64,000 nucleotides of DNA from Streptomyces sp. cg36 (GCF_041080675.1 NZ_CP163520.1:1922001-1986000); one strand, 5' to 3'. Numbered from the stretch's first letter, positions 1-8,071 are shown. Notes: a model not told the origin generated them from the sequence alone. Numbers and translations are program-made.

Positions 1-101
1 TCGCCCCGTACAAGTGCCCGCGCGAGGTCGTCTTCCTGGACGCGCTCCCCCGCACTCCGACCGGGAAGCTGCAGCGCTTCCGGCTGCGGGCCCTAGAGTG
101 A
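1..101 (+). CDS. Acyl-CoA synthetase (AMP-forming), C-terminal tail only
   Basis: The window opens inside this gene, so only the last 32 codons are present, read from base 3. The tail contains PRTPTGKLQRFRLR. This matches the C-terminal PxTxxGKxxR signature of adenylate-forming acyl-CoA synthetases, whose lysine is needed to make the acyl-adenylate. The substrate cannot be read from the tail. A PaaX-family regulator starts 4 bases after the stop, and an aryl-CoA oxygenase fusion lies about 3 kb away. An aromatic acid:CoA ligase (benzoate, 2-aminobenzoate or salicylate type) is therefore a reasonable inference, not an observation. Confidence 0.75.
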   Translation, partial: APYKCPREVVFLDALPRTPTGKLQRFRLRALE

Positions 102-105
102 TCAC

Positions 106-1002
106 GTGGCCGAGCAGCACACTCCCCGATCCCTGATCGTCACCTTCTACGGCGCCTACGCGCGCGAGACGGCGGGCTCCCTCGCGGTCGCCGAGCTGAT
201 CCGCCTGCTCGCGGCCGTCGGCGTGGACGCGCCCTCCGTACGGTCGTCGGTCTCCCGGCTCAAACGGCGCGGCCTGCTGGTGCCGGAGCGCACCGCGAGC
301 GGCGCCGCCGGGTACGCCCTGTCCGCCGACGCCCGCCAGTTGCTCGACGACGGCGATCGCCGGATCTACCCGCACGCGCGCCCGCGCGCGCGTGACGGCT
401 GGGTCCTCGCCGTGTTCTCAGTGCCGGAGTCGGAACGCAGCAAGCGTCATGTGCTGCGCTCGCGGCTGGCCGGGCTGGGCTTCGGCACCGCGGCGCCCGG
501 AGTGTGGATCGCCCCGGCGCGCCTGTACGAGGAGACCCGCCACACGCTGGAACGTCTCCAACTCTCCCCCTATGTCGATCTGTTCCGGGGCGAGCACCTG
601 GGCTTCGCCGCGACGGCGGAGGCGGTCGCGCGGTGGTGGGACCTGGCGGCGATCGCCAAGCAGCACGACGAGTTCCTGGGGCTGCACGAGCCCGTGCTGC
701 GGGCCTGGGAGACGCGCGGGCCGTCCCCGGAGGAGGCGCTGCCCGAGGACGCCTACCGGGACTACCTCCTGGCCCTGGACTCCTGGCGCCGTCTGCCCTA
801 CGTCGACCCGGGCCTCCCCTCGTCGCTGCTGCCGCCGGACTGGCCGGGCGAACGGTCGGCGGAGGTGTTCCGCCGTATGCACACCCGGCTGCGGGACGTG
901 GGAGCACGGTTCGTACGGCGGGAGGAGAGCGGTCCCGAGAAGCCTCGGGAGAGCGGGCCCGCGCGAGGCGCGCGGGCGTGGCACGACGAGCGGCCTCAGT
1001 AG
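106..1002 (+). CDS. PaaX-family transcriptional regulator
   Basis: This 298-residue protein has the PaaX layout. An N-terminal winged helix (about residues 8-75, including SVRSSVSRLKRRGLL) is followed by the family-typical GDRRIY segment near residue 85 and a mostly helical C-terminal domain. PaaX proteins repress phenylacetate and related aryl-CoA catabolic genes and are released by the CoA thioester. The GTG start lies 4 bases after the acyl-CoA ligase stop with only a weak ribosome site, so translation is probably coupled. The nearby divergent monooxygenase and enoyl-CoA hydratase are the natural candidate targets. The C-terminal 25 residues are rich in Arg, Gly and Pro and look disordered. 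Confidence 0.88.
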   Translation: MAEQHTPRSLIVTFYGAYARETAGSLAVAELIRLLAAVGVDAPSVRSSVSRLKRRGLLVPERTASGAAGYALSADARQLLDDGDRRIYPHARPRARDGWVLAVFSVPESERSKRHVLRSRLAGLGFGTAAPGVWIAPARLYEETRHTLERLQLSPYVDLFRGEHLGFAATAEAVARWWDLAAIAKQHDEFLGLHEPVLRAWETRGPSPEEALPEDAYRDYLLALDSWRRLPYVDPGLPSSLLPPDWPGERSAEVFRRMHTRLRDVGARFVRREESGPEKPRESGPARGARAWHDERPQ

Positions 1003-1011
1003 GATGGCGAG

Positions 1012-1401
1012 GTGACGGATGACGACGCGCGGGCCCGGCGACGGGGCCAGGGTGAGCTGGAGGCCCAGGTCCTGGCCGCGCTGCGCGGCGCCCCGGGACC
1101 GGCGACCGCCGGGTGGGTGCGCGAGCGCATAGGCGGACCGCTCGCCTATACGACCGTCGTGACGATCCTGTCGCGCCTGCACACCAAGCAGTCGGTGACC
1201 CGTGAGCGGGCGGGCCGCGCCTTCGTCTGGGCCCCGGCGGCCGACGAGGCCGGTCTCGCGGCGCTGCGGATGCGCCGGGTGCTGGACGCGGAGGCGGACC
1301 GGGGCGCGGTGCTGGCCAGCTTCGTCACCGCGCTCTCGCCGGACGACGAGCAGTTGTTGCGGGCCCTGCTGGACGAGGCCGGGACGGAGTCCGGGGACTG
1401 A
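1012..1401 (+). CDS. BlaI/MecI/CopY-family transcriptional repressor
   Basis: A 129-residue winged-helix repressor. The DNA-binding domain covers about residues 10-75 (LEAQVLAALRG, then AYTTVVTILSRLHTK as the recognition helix), followed by a short C-terminal dimerisation segment. BlaI-type repressors are inactivated by cleavage through a partner M56 metalloprotease, and such a protease gene starts 4 bases after this stop. The GTG start is preceded by AGGATGGCGAG. No beta-lactamase or penicillin-binding protein gene is visible here, so the regulon is unknown. A perfect TTCTACA/TGTAGAA palindrome about 1.5 kb away, upstream of the terB-like gene, has BlaI-like TACA/TGTA half-sites and is one possible target. 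Confidence 0.9.
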   Translation: MTDDDARARRRGQGELEAQVLAALRGAPGPATAGWVRERIGGPLAYTTVVTILSRLHTKQSVTRERAGRAFVWAPAADEAGLAALRMRRVLDAEADRGAVLASFVTALSPDDEQLLRALLDEAGTESGD

Positions 1402-1405
1402 CGCG

Positions 1406-2365
1406 ATGGGTGTGTTCGTCTTCCTGCCGCTGGTCCTCCCCCTGACGGCGTGGCCGATCGCCCGGCTTGCCGAGCAGCAGCTGCATCCGCGCGCGGCGAC
1501 CCGGCTGCTGGCGGCCGTCGGCGGTGTCCTGGCGCTGTGCAGCACGCTGTGTCTGATGTTGCTGATGGTGGTGGGCACGGCCCAACTGCCGGGCAATCCG
1601 CTGCCGGACGCATGGGCCGACCCCGAGGTCCGGGCCGTCCTTCCGTATGACGAGGTGGTGGGGCAGGCGGCGATCCCGCTGCTGGTGGCGGTCGCCGGGG
1701 CGTGCGCGCATCTGGTGTGGCGACACCGGCGGGTGCGCGTCCGCGCGGCCAGGGCGCTCACCGGGCTGCCCGCCGACCGGCTCACGGTGCTGCCGGACAC
1801 CCAGCGGGCGTACGCGTACGCGCTGCCCGGCGGGCGCGGTGCGGCCGGGCCGCACGGCCGGGTCGTCGTGTCGCGCGCGATGCTGGACACGCTCGACGCC
1901 CGCGAGCGGGCCGCCCTGATCGCCCACGAGGAGGCGCATCTGACGGCGGCCCACCACCGCTTCCTGCTGGTGGCGGGGCTCGCCGCGCGCGCGAACCCGT
2001 TTCTGCGACCGCTGCGCACCGCCGTCGCCTTCACCACCGAGCGCTGGGCGGACGAGGAAGCGGCCCGTACGGTGGGCGACCGCCGGACGGTGGCCCGCGC
2101 GATCGGCAAGGCCGCGCTGGTCTCGCGCCCGGCGGGTCCGGGCGCGGTGACCGCGCTCGCGCCGTTCGCGGCCACCGGGCCGGTGCCGCGCCGGGTCGCG
2201 GCGCTGCTCGGCCCGGTGCCCCCGGCCGGCGCCCTGCCGCCCGCGTGGACGGCGGCCGGGCTCGCGCTGTGGACCGCCGCGGGCGGTGCGGCGGTCTCCG
2301 CGCTGTCGTCGGCCAACGCCACCATGACGCTGTTCACGGTGTTGCGGGCGGCGACCGTGCTGTGA
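1406..2365 (+). CDS. M56-family membrane metallopeptidase (BlaR1-like without sensor domain)
   Basis: A 319-residue integral membrane protease. Hydrophobic segments lie at about residues 2-20, 33-56 and 88-105, with another near the C terminus. The zinc motif HEEAH is at residues 174-178, and ERWADEEA about 35 residues later supplies the likely third ligand. BlaR1/MecR1 proteins carry an extra penicillin-binding sensor domain at the C terminus. This one ends soon after the last hydrophobic stretch and lacks it, as in many actinobacterial M56 proteins. It starts 4 bases after the BlaI-family gene, so the pair probably forms one unit in which the peptidase triggers repressor cleavage. The inducing signal cannot be inferred. 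I chose the ATG at 1406; longer in-frame versions run through blaI. Confidence 0.88.
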   Translation: MGVFVFLPLVLPLTAWPIARLAEQQLHPRAATRLLAAVGGVLALCSTLCLMLLMVVGTAQLPGNPLPDAWADPEVRAVLPYDEVVGQAAIPLLVAVAGACAHLVWRHRRVRVRAARALTGLPADRLTVLPDTQRAYAYALPGGRGAAGPHGRVVVSRAMLDTLDARERAALIAHEEAHLTAAHHRFLLVAGLAARANPFLRPLRTAVAFTTERWADEEAARTVGDRRTVARAIGKAALVSRPAGPGAVTALAPFAATGPVPRRVAALLGPVPPAGALPPAWTAAGLALWTAAGGAAVSALSSANATMTLFTVLRAATVL

Positions 2366-2420
2366 GGCGCCGCACGCCCGCACGGCGCCGGCCGGCGAAC
2401 GGCCGCTTCCGCGGGCGTCC

Positions 2421-2876
2421 TTACAGGTCGAACTCGGCCGGCGGCAGGTCCAGCGTGTAGCACGCCTCGCGCACCACGGCCTGCTCGGTCTTGTCGAAGT
2501 CGCCGTCGGCGCCGCCGATGACGATGCCTATCTGGATCACCGCACGCGCCTCGGCGGGCTTCTTCTTCGCCTTGGCGATCTCCTGCAACACGCTGACCTT
2601 GCCGAAGTCGAAGTCGGTGGTCAGCTTGTTCAGGTAGTCGTCGAAGCGGCGCTGGAGGTCGTCCGCCGGGAAGTTCTGCAGCACCTCATTGGTGGCGATG
2701 AGCTGGGCGACCCGGCGCCGCTCGGACGGGTCGACGGTGCCGTCGGCCGCGGCGACCAGGGCGCACATCGCCATGCTGGCGTCGCGGAAGGCACCGCTCT
2801 TGAGGTCGTTCTTCTTCGCCATCAGCTGCGTCTGCATGGTCGACGCGGACTCCTTGAAGCGGTCCCACAGGGCCAT
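2421..2876 (-). CDS. TerB-family tellurite-resistance-like protein
   Basis: A 151-residue, soluble, all-helical protein. It carries two internal acidic loops typical of TerB, AADGTVDPSER near residue 43 and GADGDFDKTE near residue 125, which bind divalent metal in the family. The N terminus (MALWDRFKESASTM) matches Streptomyces TerB-like proteins. TerB proteins belong to stress-response (Ter) networks with TerD proteins and membrane partners, and the molecular role is not settled. The gene stands alone and converges with the M56 gene, 55 bases apart. A perfect 7+7 inverted repeat sits 29 bases upstream of the ATG and is a likely control site. Confidence 0.85.
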   Translation of the reverse strand: MALWDRFKESASTMQTQLMAKKNDLKSGAFRDASMAMCALVAAADGTVDPSERRRVAQLIATNEVLQNFPADDLQRRFDDYLNKLTTDFDFGKVSVLQEIAKAKKKPAEARAVIQIGIVIGGADGDFDKTEQAVVREACYTLDLPPAEFDL

Positions 2877-2904
2877 GACTTCTCCATCGGATCTCGTTGG
2901 TAAC

Positions 2905-2922
2905 TTCTACAACGCTGTAGAA
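2905..2922. promoter_or_regulatory. Perfect palindrome upstream of terB-like gene, putative operator
   Basis: TTCTACA and TGTAGAA face each other across a 4-base spacer, 29-46 bases upstream of the terB-like start codon. The surrounding bases are distinctly AT-rich for this genome. The TACA/TGTA half-sites resemble those of BlaI/MecI-family repressors, although the spacer is longer than in the best-known BlaI sites. Binding by the BlaI-family protein at 1012-1401 is an inference. Confidence 0.5.
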
Positions 2923-2986
2923 ACTCACCGGCGACCCGAATGGTTCCCGCCTCCGGCAATTCACCCGAACCGGTGATGGCGACCGG

Positions 2987-5299
2987 TCATTTCAGGGTGA
3001 GCCGGGGCCGGGGAGCGTCCGTGCGGCCCGTCGCGGGCCTGCGGCTGCCCGCACGATAGGGCGCGGGCCAGGGCGCCCCCAGACCCGCGTATCCCTGCTC
3101 GGCCGCCGCGTGCAGGGTCCAGTGGGGGTCGTAGAGATGGGGGCGGGCGAGGGCGCACAGGTCGGCCCGGCCCGCCAGCAGCAGCGAGTTGACGTCGTCC
3201 CAGGACGAGATCGCCCCGACGGCGATGACGGGAACGCCCAGGGTGTTGCGGATCCGGTCGGCGTACGGCGTCTGGTAGGAGCGCCCGTACTCGGGCTCCT
3301 CGTCCGCCACCACCTGGCCGGTCGACACGTCGATGGCGTCGGCGCCGTGCTCGGCGAACGCGCGGGCGATCTCGACGGCCTCCTCGGCGGTGGTGCCGCC
3401 GGGCGCCCAGTCGGTGGCGGAGATGCGGACGGTCATGGGTTTGCGCTCGGGCCAGATCCCGCGCAGCGAGTCGAACACCTCCAGCGGGAAACGCAGCCGG
3501 TTGGCGAGGGAACCACCGTAGGCGTCGGTCCGTTGGTTGGTGAGAGGGGACAGGAATCCCGAGAGCAGATAGCCGTGGGCGCAGTGCAGTTCGAGCAGGT
3601 CGAAGTCGCAGCGGGCCGCCCGCCAGGCCGCCGCGGCGAACTGCTCGCGGATGTCGTTCAGTCCCGCGCGGTCGAGCGCGTGCGGGACCTGGTTGACGCC
3701 CGGTCGGTACGGGAGCGGTGAGGCGGCGGCGAGGGCCCAGTTGCCGTCGTCGAGCGGCTCGTCGATTCCTTCCCACATGAGTTTGGTCGAGCCCTTGCGC
3801 CCGGAGTGGCCGAGCTGGACGCCGATGGCCGTGCCCGGGGCCTGCTGGTGGACGAACTCGGTGACCCGGCGCCAGGCCGTGGCCTGCTCATGGGTGTAGA
3901 GGCCGGCGCAGCCCGGAGTGATCCGCCCCTGCGCGCTCACGCACACCATCTCGGTCATCACCAGACCGGCGCCGCCGAGGGCCCGTGCCCCGAGGTGGAC
4001 GAGATGGAAGTCGCCGGGGACTCCGTCCACGGCGCGGTACATGTCCATGGGAGAGACGACGACGCGGTTGCGCAGTTCGAGCTCGCGCAGCCGGAAGGGG
4101 GTGAACATCGGGGGCGTGTCGGCGGGGCAGGGGAAGGCGTGTTCCACGGCGCCGGTGAAGCCGGGGTCGCGCAGCCGCAGGTTGTCATGGGTGACCCGGC
4201 GGCTGCGGGTGAGCAGGTTGAAGGCGAACTGCCGGGGCGGCTGGTCGAGGTAGAGGCCGATCTCCTCGAACCAGCGTCTGCTGGCGGTGGCCGCCCGCTG
4301 GGTCGACTCGACGACGGGGCGGCGCTCCGCCTCGTAGGCGGCGAGGGCGGCCGGCAGGTCGGGCTGCTCCTCCACGCAGGCGGTCAGCGCCAGGGCGTCC
4401 TCGACGGCGAGCTTGGTGCCGGAGCCGATGGAGAAGTGCGCCGTGTGGGCGGCGTCGCCGAGCAGGACCGTGTTCCCGTGCGACCACCGCGCGTTGACGA
4501 CGGTGCGGAAGACGGTCCAGGAGGAGTTGTTGCTCCGCAGCGACCGGCCCCCCAGCGCCTTGGTGAAGATCCTGGCGCAGCGGTCGATGGAGCCCTGCTC
4601 GTCCAGCTCGGCGAAGCCGGCCGCCCGCCACACCTCTTCGCGCATCTCGACGATGACCGTGGAGGAGTCGGCGGCGAACGGGTAGCCGTGCAGCTGCATC
4701 ACGCCGTGCTCGGTCTCGGCGATCTCGAAGTGGAAGGAGTCGAAGGCGAAGTCGGCGGCGAGCCAGATGTAGCGGCAGCGGTGGCCGGTGACCCGGGGGG
4801 CGAAGTGTGCGGCGTGCGCCTCGCGGGTGAGGCTGTGCACTCCGTCGGCCGCGATCACGAGGTCGTGGTCGGCGCCGAGGGTGGCGGCGGTCGGCGCTTC
4901 GGTGCGAAAGCGCAGGTCGACGCCGAGCTCGCGGCAGCGCTGGTGCAGGATCTCCAGGAGCCTGCGGCGCCCGAGCGCGGCGAAGCCGTGTCCGCCGGAG
5001 GTGAGGGTGCGCCCGCGGTGGACGATGTCGATGTCGTCCCAGCGGACGAACTCGGCGCACAGCGCGTCGTAGACGACGGGGTCGGCGTGTTCGATCCCGC
5101 CGAGGGTCTCGTCGGAGAGGACGACGCCGAAGCCGAAGGTGTTGTCGGGGGCGTTGCGCTCCCAGACGGTGATCTCGCGGTCGGGGCCGAGCCGTTTGAG
5201 CAGGGCGGCGGCGTAGAGCCCGCCGGGTCCGCCGCCGATGACAGCGATCCGATTCGGCCGTCCGGTGGGGTCGGTGCCGCCGCCCCAGGGCCCGGGCAC
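2987..5299 (-). CDS. Bifunctional aryl-CoA FAD monooxygenase / old-yellow-enzyme reductase
   Basis: A 770-residue fusion. Residues about 15-390 form a class A flavoprotein hydroxylase: the FAD motif IAVIGGGPGGLYAAALLKR is near the N terminus and GDAAHTAHFSIGSG is at the second FAD site. From about residue 395 (FTPFRLRELELRNRVVVSP) to the end is an FMN-binding old-yellow-enzyme (NADH:flavin oxidoreductase) domain. This order matches 2-aminobenzoyl-CoA monooxygenase/reductase and the proteins annotated as salicylyl-CoA 5-hydroxylase/oxidoreductase, which hydroxylate and in the former case also reduce an aryl-CoA ring. I place the start at the GTG two bases past the upstream hydratase stop; a much longer open frame continues through the hydratase but is a shadow. 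Which aryl-CoA it uses is not readable from sequence. Confidence 0.87.
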   Translation of the reverse strand: MPGPWGGGTDPTGRPNRIAVIGGGPGGLYAAALLKRLGPDREITVWERNAPDNTFGFGVVLSDETLGGIEHADPVVYDALCAEFVRWDDIDIVHRGRTLTSGGHGFAALGRRRLLEILHQRCRELGVDLRFRTEAPTAATLGADHDLVIAADGVHSLTREAHAAHFAPRVTGHRCRYIWLAADFAFDSFHFEIAETEHGVMQLHGYPFAADSSTVIVEMREEVWRAAGFAELDEQGSIDRCARIFTKALGGRSLRSNNSSWTVFRTVVNARWSHGNTVLLGDAAHTAHFSIGSGTKLAVEDALALTACVEEQPDLPAALAAYEAERRPVVESTQRAATASRRWFEEIGLYLDQPPRQFAFNLLTRSRRVTHDNLRLRDPGFTGAVEHAFPCPADTPPMFTPFRLRELELRNRVVVSPMDMYRAVDGVPGDFHLVHLGARALGGAGLVMTEMVCVSAQGRITPGCAGLYTHEQATAWRRVTEFVHQQAPGTAIGVQLGHSGRKGSTKLMWEGIDEPLDDGNWALAAASPLPYRPGVNQVPHALDRAGLNDIREQFAAAAWRAARCDFDLLELHCAHGYLLSGFLSPLTNQRTDAYGGSLANRLRFPLEVFDSLRGIWPERKPMTVRISATDWAPGGTTAEEAVEIARAFAEHGADAIDVSTGQVVADEEPEYGRSYQTPYADRIRNTLGVPVIAVGAISSWDDVNSLLLAGRADLCALARPHLYDPHWTLHAAAEQGYAGLGAPWPAPYRAGSRRPATGRTDAPRPRLTLK

Positions 5300-5301
5300 G
5301 G

Positions 5302-6129
5302 TCAGCGCCCCTGCCACTTGGGGGGCCGTTTTTCGGTGAAGGCGGCGTGGAACTCGGCGTAGTCCTGCCCGTTCATCAGCAGCGCCTGGGTCGCGGCGTC
5401 GAGTTCGACGGCGGCGGCGAGCGGCATGTCGAGTTCGGCGGTGAGCAGGGCCTTGGTCTGGGCGTGGGCGAGGGCGGGTCCGGCGGCCAGGTACCGGGCG
5501 AGCTCGGCGGCGCGCGCGTCGGCCTGCCCTTCGTCGGTCAGCTCGCTGACCAGGCCGATCCGTTCGGCTTCCGGGGCGCGGACCGGTTCGCCGAGCATCA
5601 GCAGCCGGGTGGCGTGGCCGAGTCCGACGACGCGCGGCAGCAGATAGGCGGCGCCCATGTCGCCGCCGGAGAGGCCGACCTTGGTGAACAGGAAGGCGAA
5701 CCGGGCGGAGGGATCGGCGATCCGGAAGTCGGCGGCGAGCGCCAGCACGGCGCCCGCTCCGGCCGCCACGCCGTGGACGGCGGCGACGACGGGGAACGGG
5801 CATTCCCGTATGGCCCGGACGACCTGGCCGGTCATCCGGTTGAAGTCGAGCAGCTGGACGGTGTCCATGGCGAGGGTCGCGCCGATGATCTCGTCGACGT
5901 CGCCGCCGGAGCAGAATCCGCGGCCCTCGCCGGCCAGCACCAGGGCGCGCACAGCCCGCTCCCGGGAGAGCTCGGCGAGCAGGTCGCGGAGGTCGGCGTA
6001 GGCCCCGAAGGTGAGTGCGTTCAGCTTCTCGGGCCGGGCGAGGGTGACGGTCGCGACCCCGTCCGCCGTGGTCAGCCGCAGATGGCGCCAGTTCTCGGTG
6101 CGGGGCGCGGAGCTGGGAAAGGGGCTCAT
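5302..6129 (-). CDS. Enoyl-CoA hydratase/isomerase family protein
   Basis: A 275-residue crotonase-fold enzyme. The oxyanion-hole motif GFCSGGDVDEI is near residue 75, and the second conserved region AVHGVAAGAGAVLALAADF is near residue 120. It probably acts on ring-reduction or ring-opening products of the aryl-CoA made by the oxygenase fusion, whose GTG lies 2 bases after this stop, so the two genes form an operon. An open frame extends to an ATG at 6186. The ATG at 6129 is better, because AGGAGG lies 9 bases before it and no ribosome site precedes 6186. A 7+7 inverted repeat about 52 bases upstream is a probable operator. Confidence 0.87.
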   Translation of the reverse strand: MSPFPSSAPRTENWRHLRLTTADGVATVTLARPEKLNALTFGAYADLRDLLAELSRERAVRALVLAGEGRGFCSGGDVDEIIGATLAMDTVQLLDFNRMTGQVVRAIRECPFPVVAAVHGVAAGAGAVLALAADFRIADPSARFAFLFTKVGLSGGDMGAAYLLPRVVGLGHATRLLMLGEPVRAPEAERIGLVSELTDEGQADARAAELARYLAAGPALAHAQTKALLTAELDMPLAAAVELDAATQALLMNGQDYAEFHAAFTEKRPPKWQGR

Positions 6130-6180
6130 GGAGTGCGGCCTCCTCAGCGGACTGTCAGATGCCTGCCTCTCGAAGGTATC

Positions 6181-6206
6181 ACTCATGTGTGACTGTCGTC
6201 ATGAGT
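6181..6206. promoter_or_regulatory. Inverted repeat upstream of aryl-CoA operon
   Basis: ACTCATG (6181-6187) and CATGAGT (6200-6206) form a perfect 7+7 inverted repeat with a 12-base spacer, 52-77 bases upstream of the hydratase ATG. Position and symmetry suit a repressor operator for the hydratase/oxygenase operon. PaaX is the obvious candidate binder from context only. Confidence 0.45.
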
Positions 6207-6240
6207 ACGCGATACGGGCTGGACCGGGAATGCGGCACGA

Positions 6241-6355
6241 GCGCGTGCGGTCCCGCATGCGTGGGCGTGAGAGTGTGCGGTCCCGCATCCGTGGGTACTG
6301 GCCGCATTCCCCGCTCCGGTCCGAGCGGAGGGCATGCGGTCCCGCCCGAGCGGGT
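6241..6355. repeat. Three imperfect direct repeats around TGCGGTCCCGC
   Basis: TGCGGTCCCGC occurs at about 6245, 6275 and 6335. The first two copies continue as ATGCGTGGG and ATCCGTGGG, and the third as CCGAGCGGG. The first two are 30 bases apart. The repeats lie in the 448-base space between the hydratase and the RsbW-like gene. They are outside any convincing reading frame and have no recognised function. The rest of 6207-6490 shows nothing else. Confidence 0.5.
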
Positions 6356-6490
6356 GCGAGGCTCTTCGCCCATGGCCACCCGCAAGACCCTGACCAGCGC
6401 GTTGGCCCGGCCGGGGCGAAAGGCCCGAGCACCTGATGGCGCACGGCCCACGTCCCGTCGCCAGTGGCCTCTGTCCACTCGCTTGCGGCA

Positions 6491-6510
6491 CTTCGTAAAG
6501 TTGAACGAAG
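6491..6510. promoter_or_regulatory. CTTCGT/ACGAAG inverted repeat upstream of ATPase gene
   Basis: CTTCGT and ACGAAG are separated by 8 AT-rich bases (AAAGTTGA). The site lies 68-87 bases before the chosen GTG of the ATP-binding protein, in a stretch whose third-position GC is far below that of Streptomyces coding sequence. It is probably part of the promoter or operator. Confidence 0.4.
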
Positions 6511-6577
6511 CACCAGCGCCCCGCGCGTTCCCCGCGCCCCGGACGCACCCCCATGCGACCGAACGGAAACCCCCGCC

Positions 6578-7039
6578 GTGCCCGATCCCGACGGCTCCGC
6601 CCGTGAACCGGACGGCGCCCCGACCTCCTGGCGCATCCCGCTCCCCCACAGCAACGCCGCGGTCCCCCTCGCCCGCGCCCTGATCCGTACGGCGTTCGCG
6701 GACATCGAGACCCCGGCCGACAGCCACACCGCCGAACTGCTCACCGCCGAGCTGGTCGCCAACGCCGTCGAGCACACCACCGACGACGGGCCGATCGAGC
6801 TGGTCGTGGAGCTGTTCGCGGCGGGCTGCCAGGTCGAGGTCCACGACCGCTCACCGCTGCCGCCGGGCGATCTGAGCGTCCCGGTGCCGGGCGAGGAGCC
6901 CGACCCCTGGCAGGAGCACGGCCGCGGCCTGCTGCTGATCCGCACCCTCAGCTCGGCGTGCGGACACCGCCCCACCGAGCACGGCAAGGCGGTGTGGTTC
7001 ACGCTGCCGGCGCGTCCACCCCTGTCCGAGCGCCCGTGA
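6578..7039 (+). CDS. RsbW-like ATP-binding protein (HATPase, putative anti-sigma/serine kinase)
   Basis: A 153-residue single-domain GHKL ATPase. The N-box is at [18 protein letters not shown], and the G-box region is near [13 protein letters not shown]. Streptomyces encode many such RsbW/SpoIIAB-like proteins, which control sigma factors or anti-anti-sigma partners by phosphorylation. No partner gene is adjacent. The frame is open back to a GTG at 6464, but codons 6464-6577 (CTT, GCA, CGT, AAA, GTT, GAA) are atypically AT-ending and contain an inverted repeat, so I prefer the GTG at 6578. Its ribosome site (GGAAAC) is weak. The 3' end overlaps the convergent argF by 41 bases. Confidence 0.8.
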   Translation: MPDPDGSAREPDGAPTSWRIPLPHSNAAVPLARALIRTAFADIETPADSHTAELLTAELVANAVEHTTDDGPIELVVELFAAGCQVEVHDRSPLPPGDLSVPVPGEEPDPWQEHGRGLLLIRTLSSACGHRPTEHGKAVWFTLPARPPLSERP

Positions 7040-8030
7040 GGGTGGCGACCAGTACGGCCTTGATGGTGTGCAGCCGGTTCTCCGCCTCGTCGAAGACCAC
7101 CGAGTGCGCCGATTCGAAGACCTCGTCGGTGACTTCGAGTTCGCTCAGCCCGTACTGCTCGTGGATCTCCCGCGCGACCGCCGTGCCGAGGTCGTGGAAG
7201 GCGGGCAGGCAGTGCAGGAACTTGACGTCCGCGTTGCCGGTGGCGCGCAGCACGTCCATGGTCACGGCGTAGGGCGCCAGCGCCTTGATGCGCTCGGCCC
7301 AGATCTCCTTGGGCTCGCCCATCGACACCCACACGTCGGTGGCGACGAAGTCCGCCCCGGCGACACCCTCGGCGATGTCCTCGGTGAGGGCGATCCGGGC
7401 GCCGCTGCGCTCGGCGGCGCCCCGCGCGAGGGCGACGACCTCCTCGTCGGGCCAGTACGCACGGGGCGCCACGATCCGTACGTCCATGCCGAGCAGTGCC
7501 GCGGTGACCAGGTAGGAGTTGCCCATGTTGTAGCGGGCGTCACCCAGATAGGCGAAAGCGATGCGTTCCAGCGGCTTGTCGGTGTGCTCGGTCATGGTGA
7601 GGACGTCGGCGAGCATCTGGGTGGGGTGCCAGAGGTCGGTGAGCCCGTTGTAGACCGGCACGCCCGCGTGCGCGGCGAGCGTGTCGGCCGTCTCCTGGGC
7701 GTCCCCGCGGAACTGGATCGCGTCGAACATCCGGCCGAGCACCCGTGCGGTGTCCCGCGCCGACTCCTTCTTCCCGATGTGCGAGCCCGACGGGTCGATG
7801 TACGTCGTGGACGCCCCCTGGTCGGCGGCGGCCACCTCGAACGAGCACCGCGTACGCGTCGACGGCTTCTCGAAGATCAACGCGATGTTCCGCCCGCGAA
7901 GCCGCTGGACCTCGGTGCCCGCCCGCTTGGCTGCCTTCAGCTCCGCGGCGAGCTCCAGCAGGGCGCGGAACTCCTCGGCGGTGAAGTCCAGCTCCTTGAG
8001 GAAGTGGCGGCCTGCGAGATCTATCGCCAT
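6999..8030 (-). CDS. argF: Ornithine carbamoyltransferase
   Basis: A 343-residue OTCase that makes citrulline from ornithine and carbamoyl phosphate in the cytoplasm. The carbamoyl-phosphate motif PSTRTR is near residue 55, HPTQ is near residue 135, and the ornithine motif HCLPAFHD lies in the last quarter. The ATG at 8030 has AGGAG about 10 bases upstream; the frame continues to 8075 without a better site. It lies downstream of arcA, 75 bases away and on the same strand, with an ARG-box-like operator between them. It could serve biosynthesis (argF) or the arginine deiminase pathway (arcB). The operator and isolated position favour the biosynthetic role. Its tail overlaps the convergent ATPase gene by 41 bases. 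Confidence 0.95.
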   Translation of the reverse strand: MAIDLAGRHFLKELDFTAEEFRALLELAAELKAAKRAGTEVQRLRGRNIALIFEKPSTRTRCSFEVAAADQGASTTYIDPSGSHIGKKESARDTARVLGRMFDAIQFRGDAQETADTLAAHAGVPVYNGLTDLWHPTQMLADVLTMTEHTDKPLERIAFAYLGDARYNMGNSYLVTAALLGMDVRIVAPRAYWPDEEVVALARGAAERSGARIALTEDIAEGVAGADFVATDVWVSMGEPKEIWAERIKALAPYAVTMDVLRATGNADVKFLHCLPAFHDLGTAVAREIHEQYGLSELEVTDEVFESAHSVVFDEAENRLHTIKAVLVATLTGARTGVDAPAA

Positions 8031-8071
8031 GGTGGGCTGCTCCTGGGTGACGGATACGGTGACACTGACGG

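Noticed and set aside
418..2463. 681-residue open frame on the minus strand
   Set aside because: It is antisense to paaX, blaI and the M56 gene, has low-complexity Arg/Ala composition and matches no family; a GC-bias shadow.
5300..5803. N-terminal extension of the oxygenase fusion
   Set aside because: It runs in another frame through the enoyl-CoA hydratase gene; homology and the FAD motif begin after the GTG at 5299.
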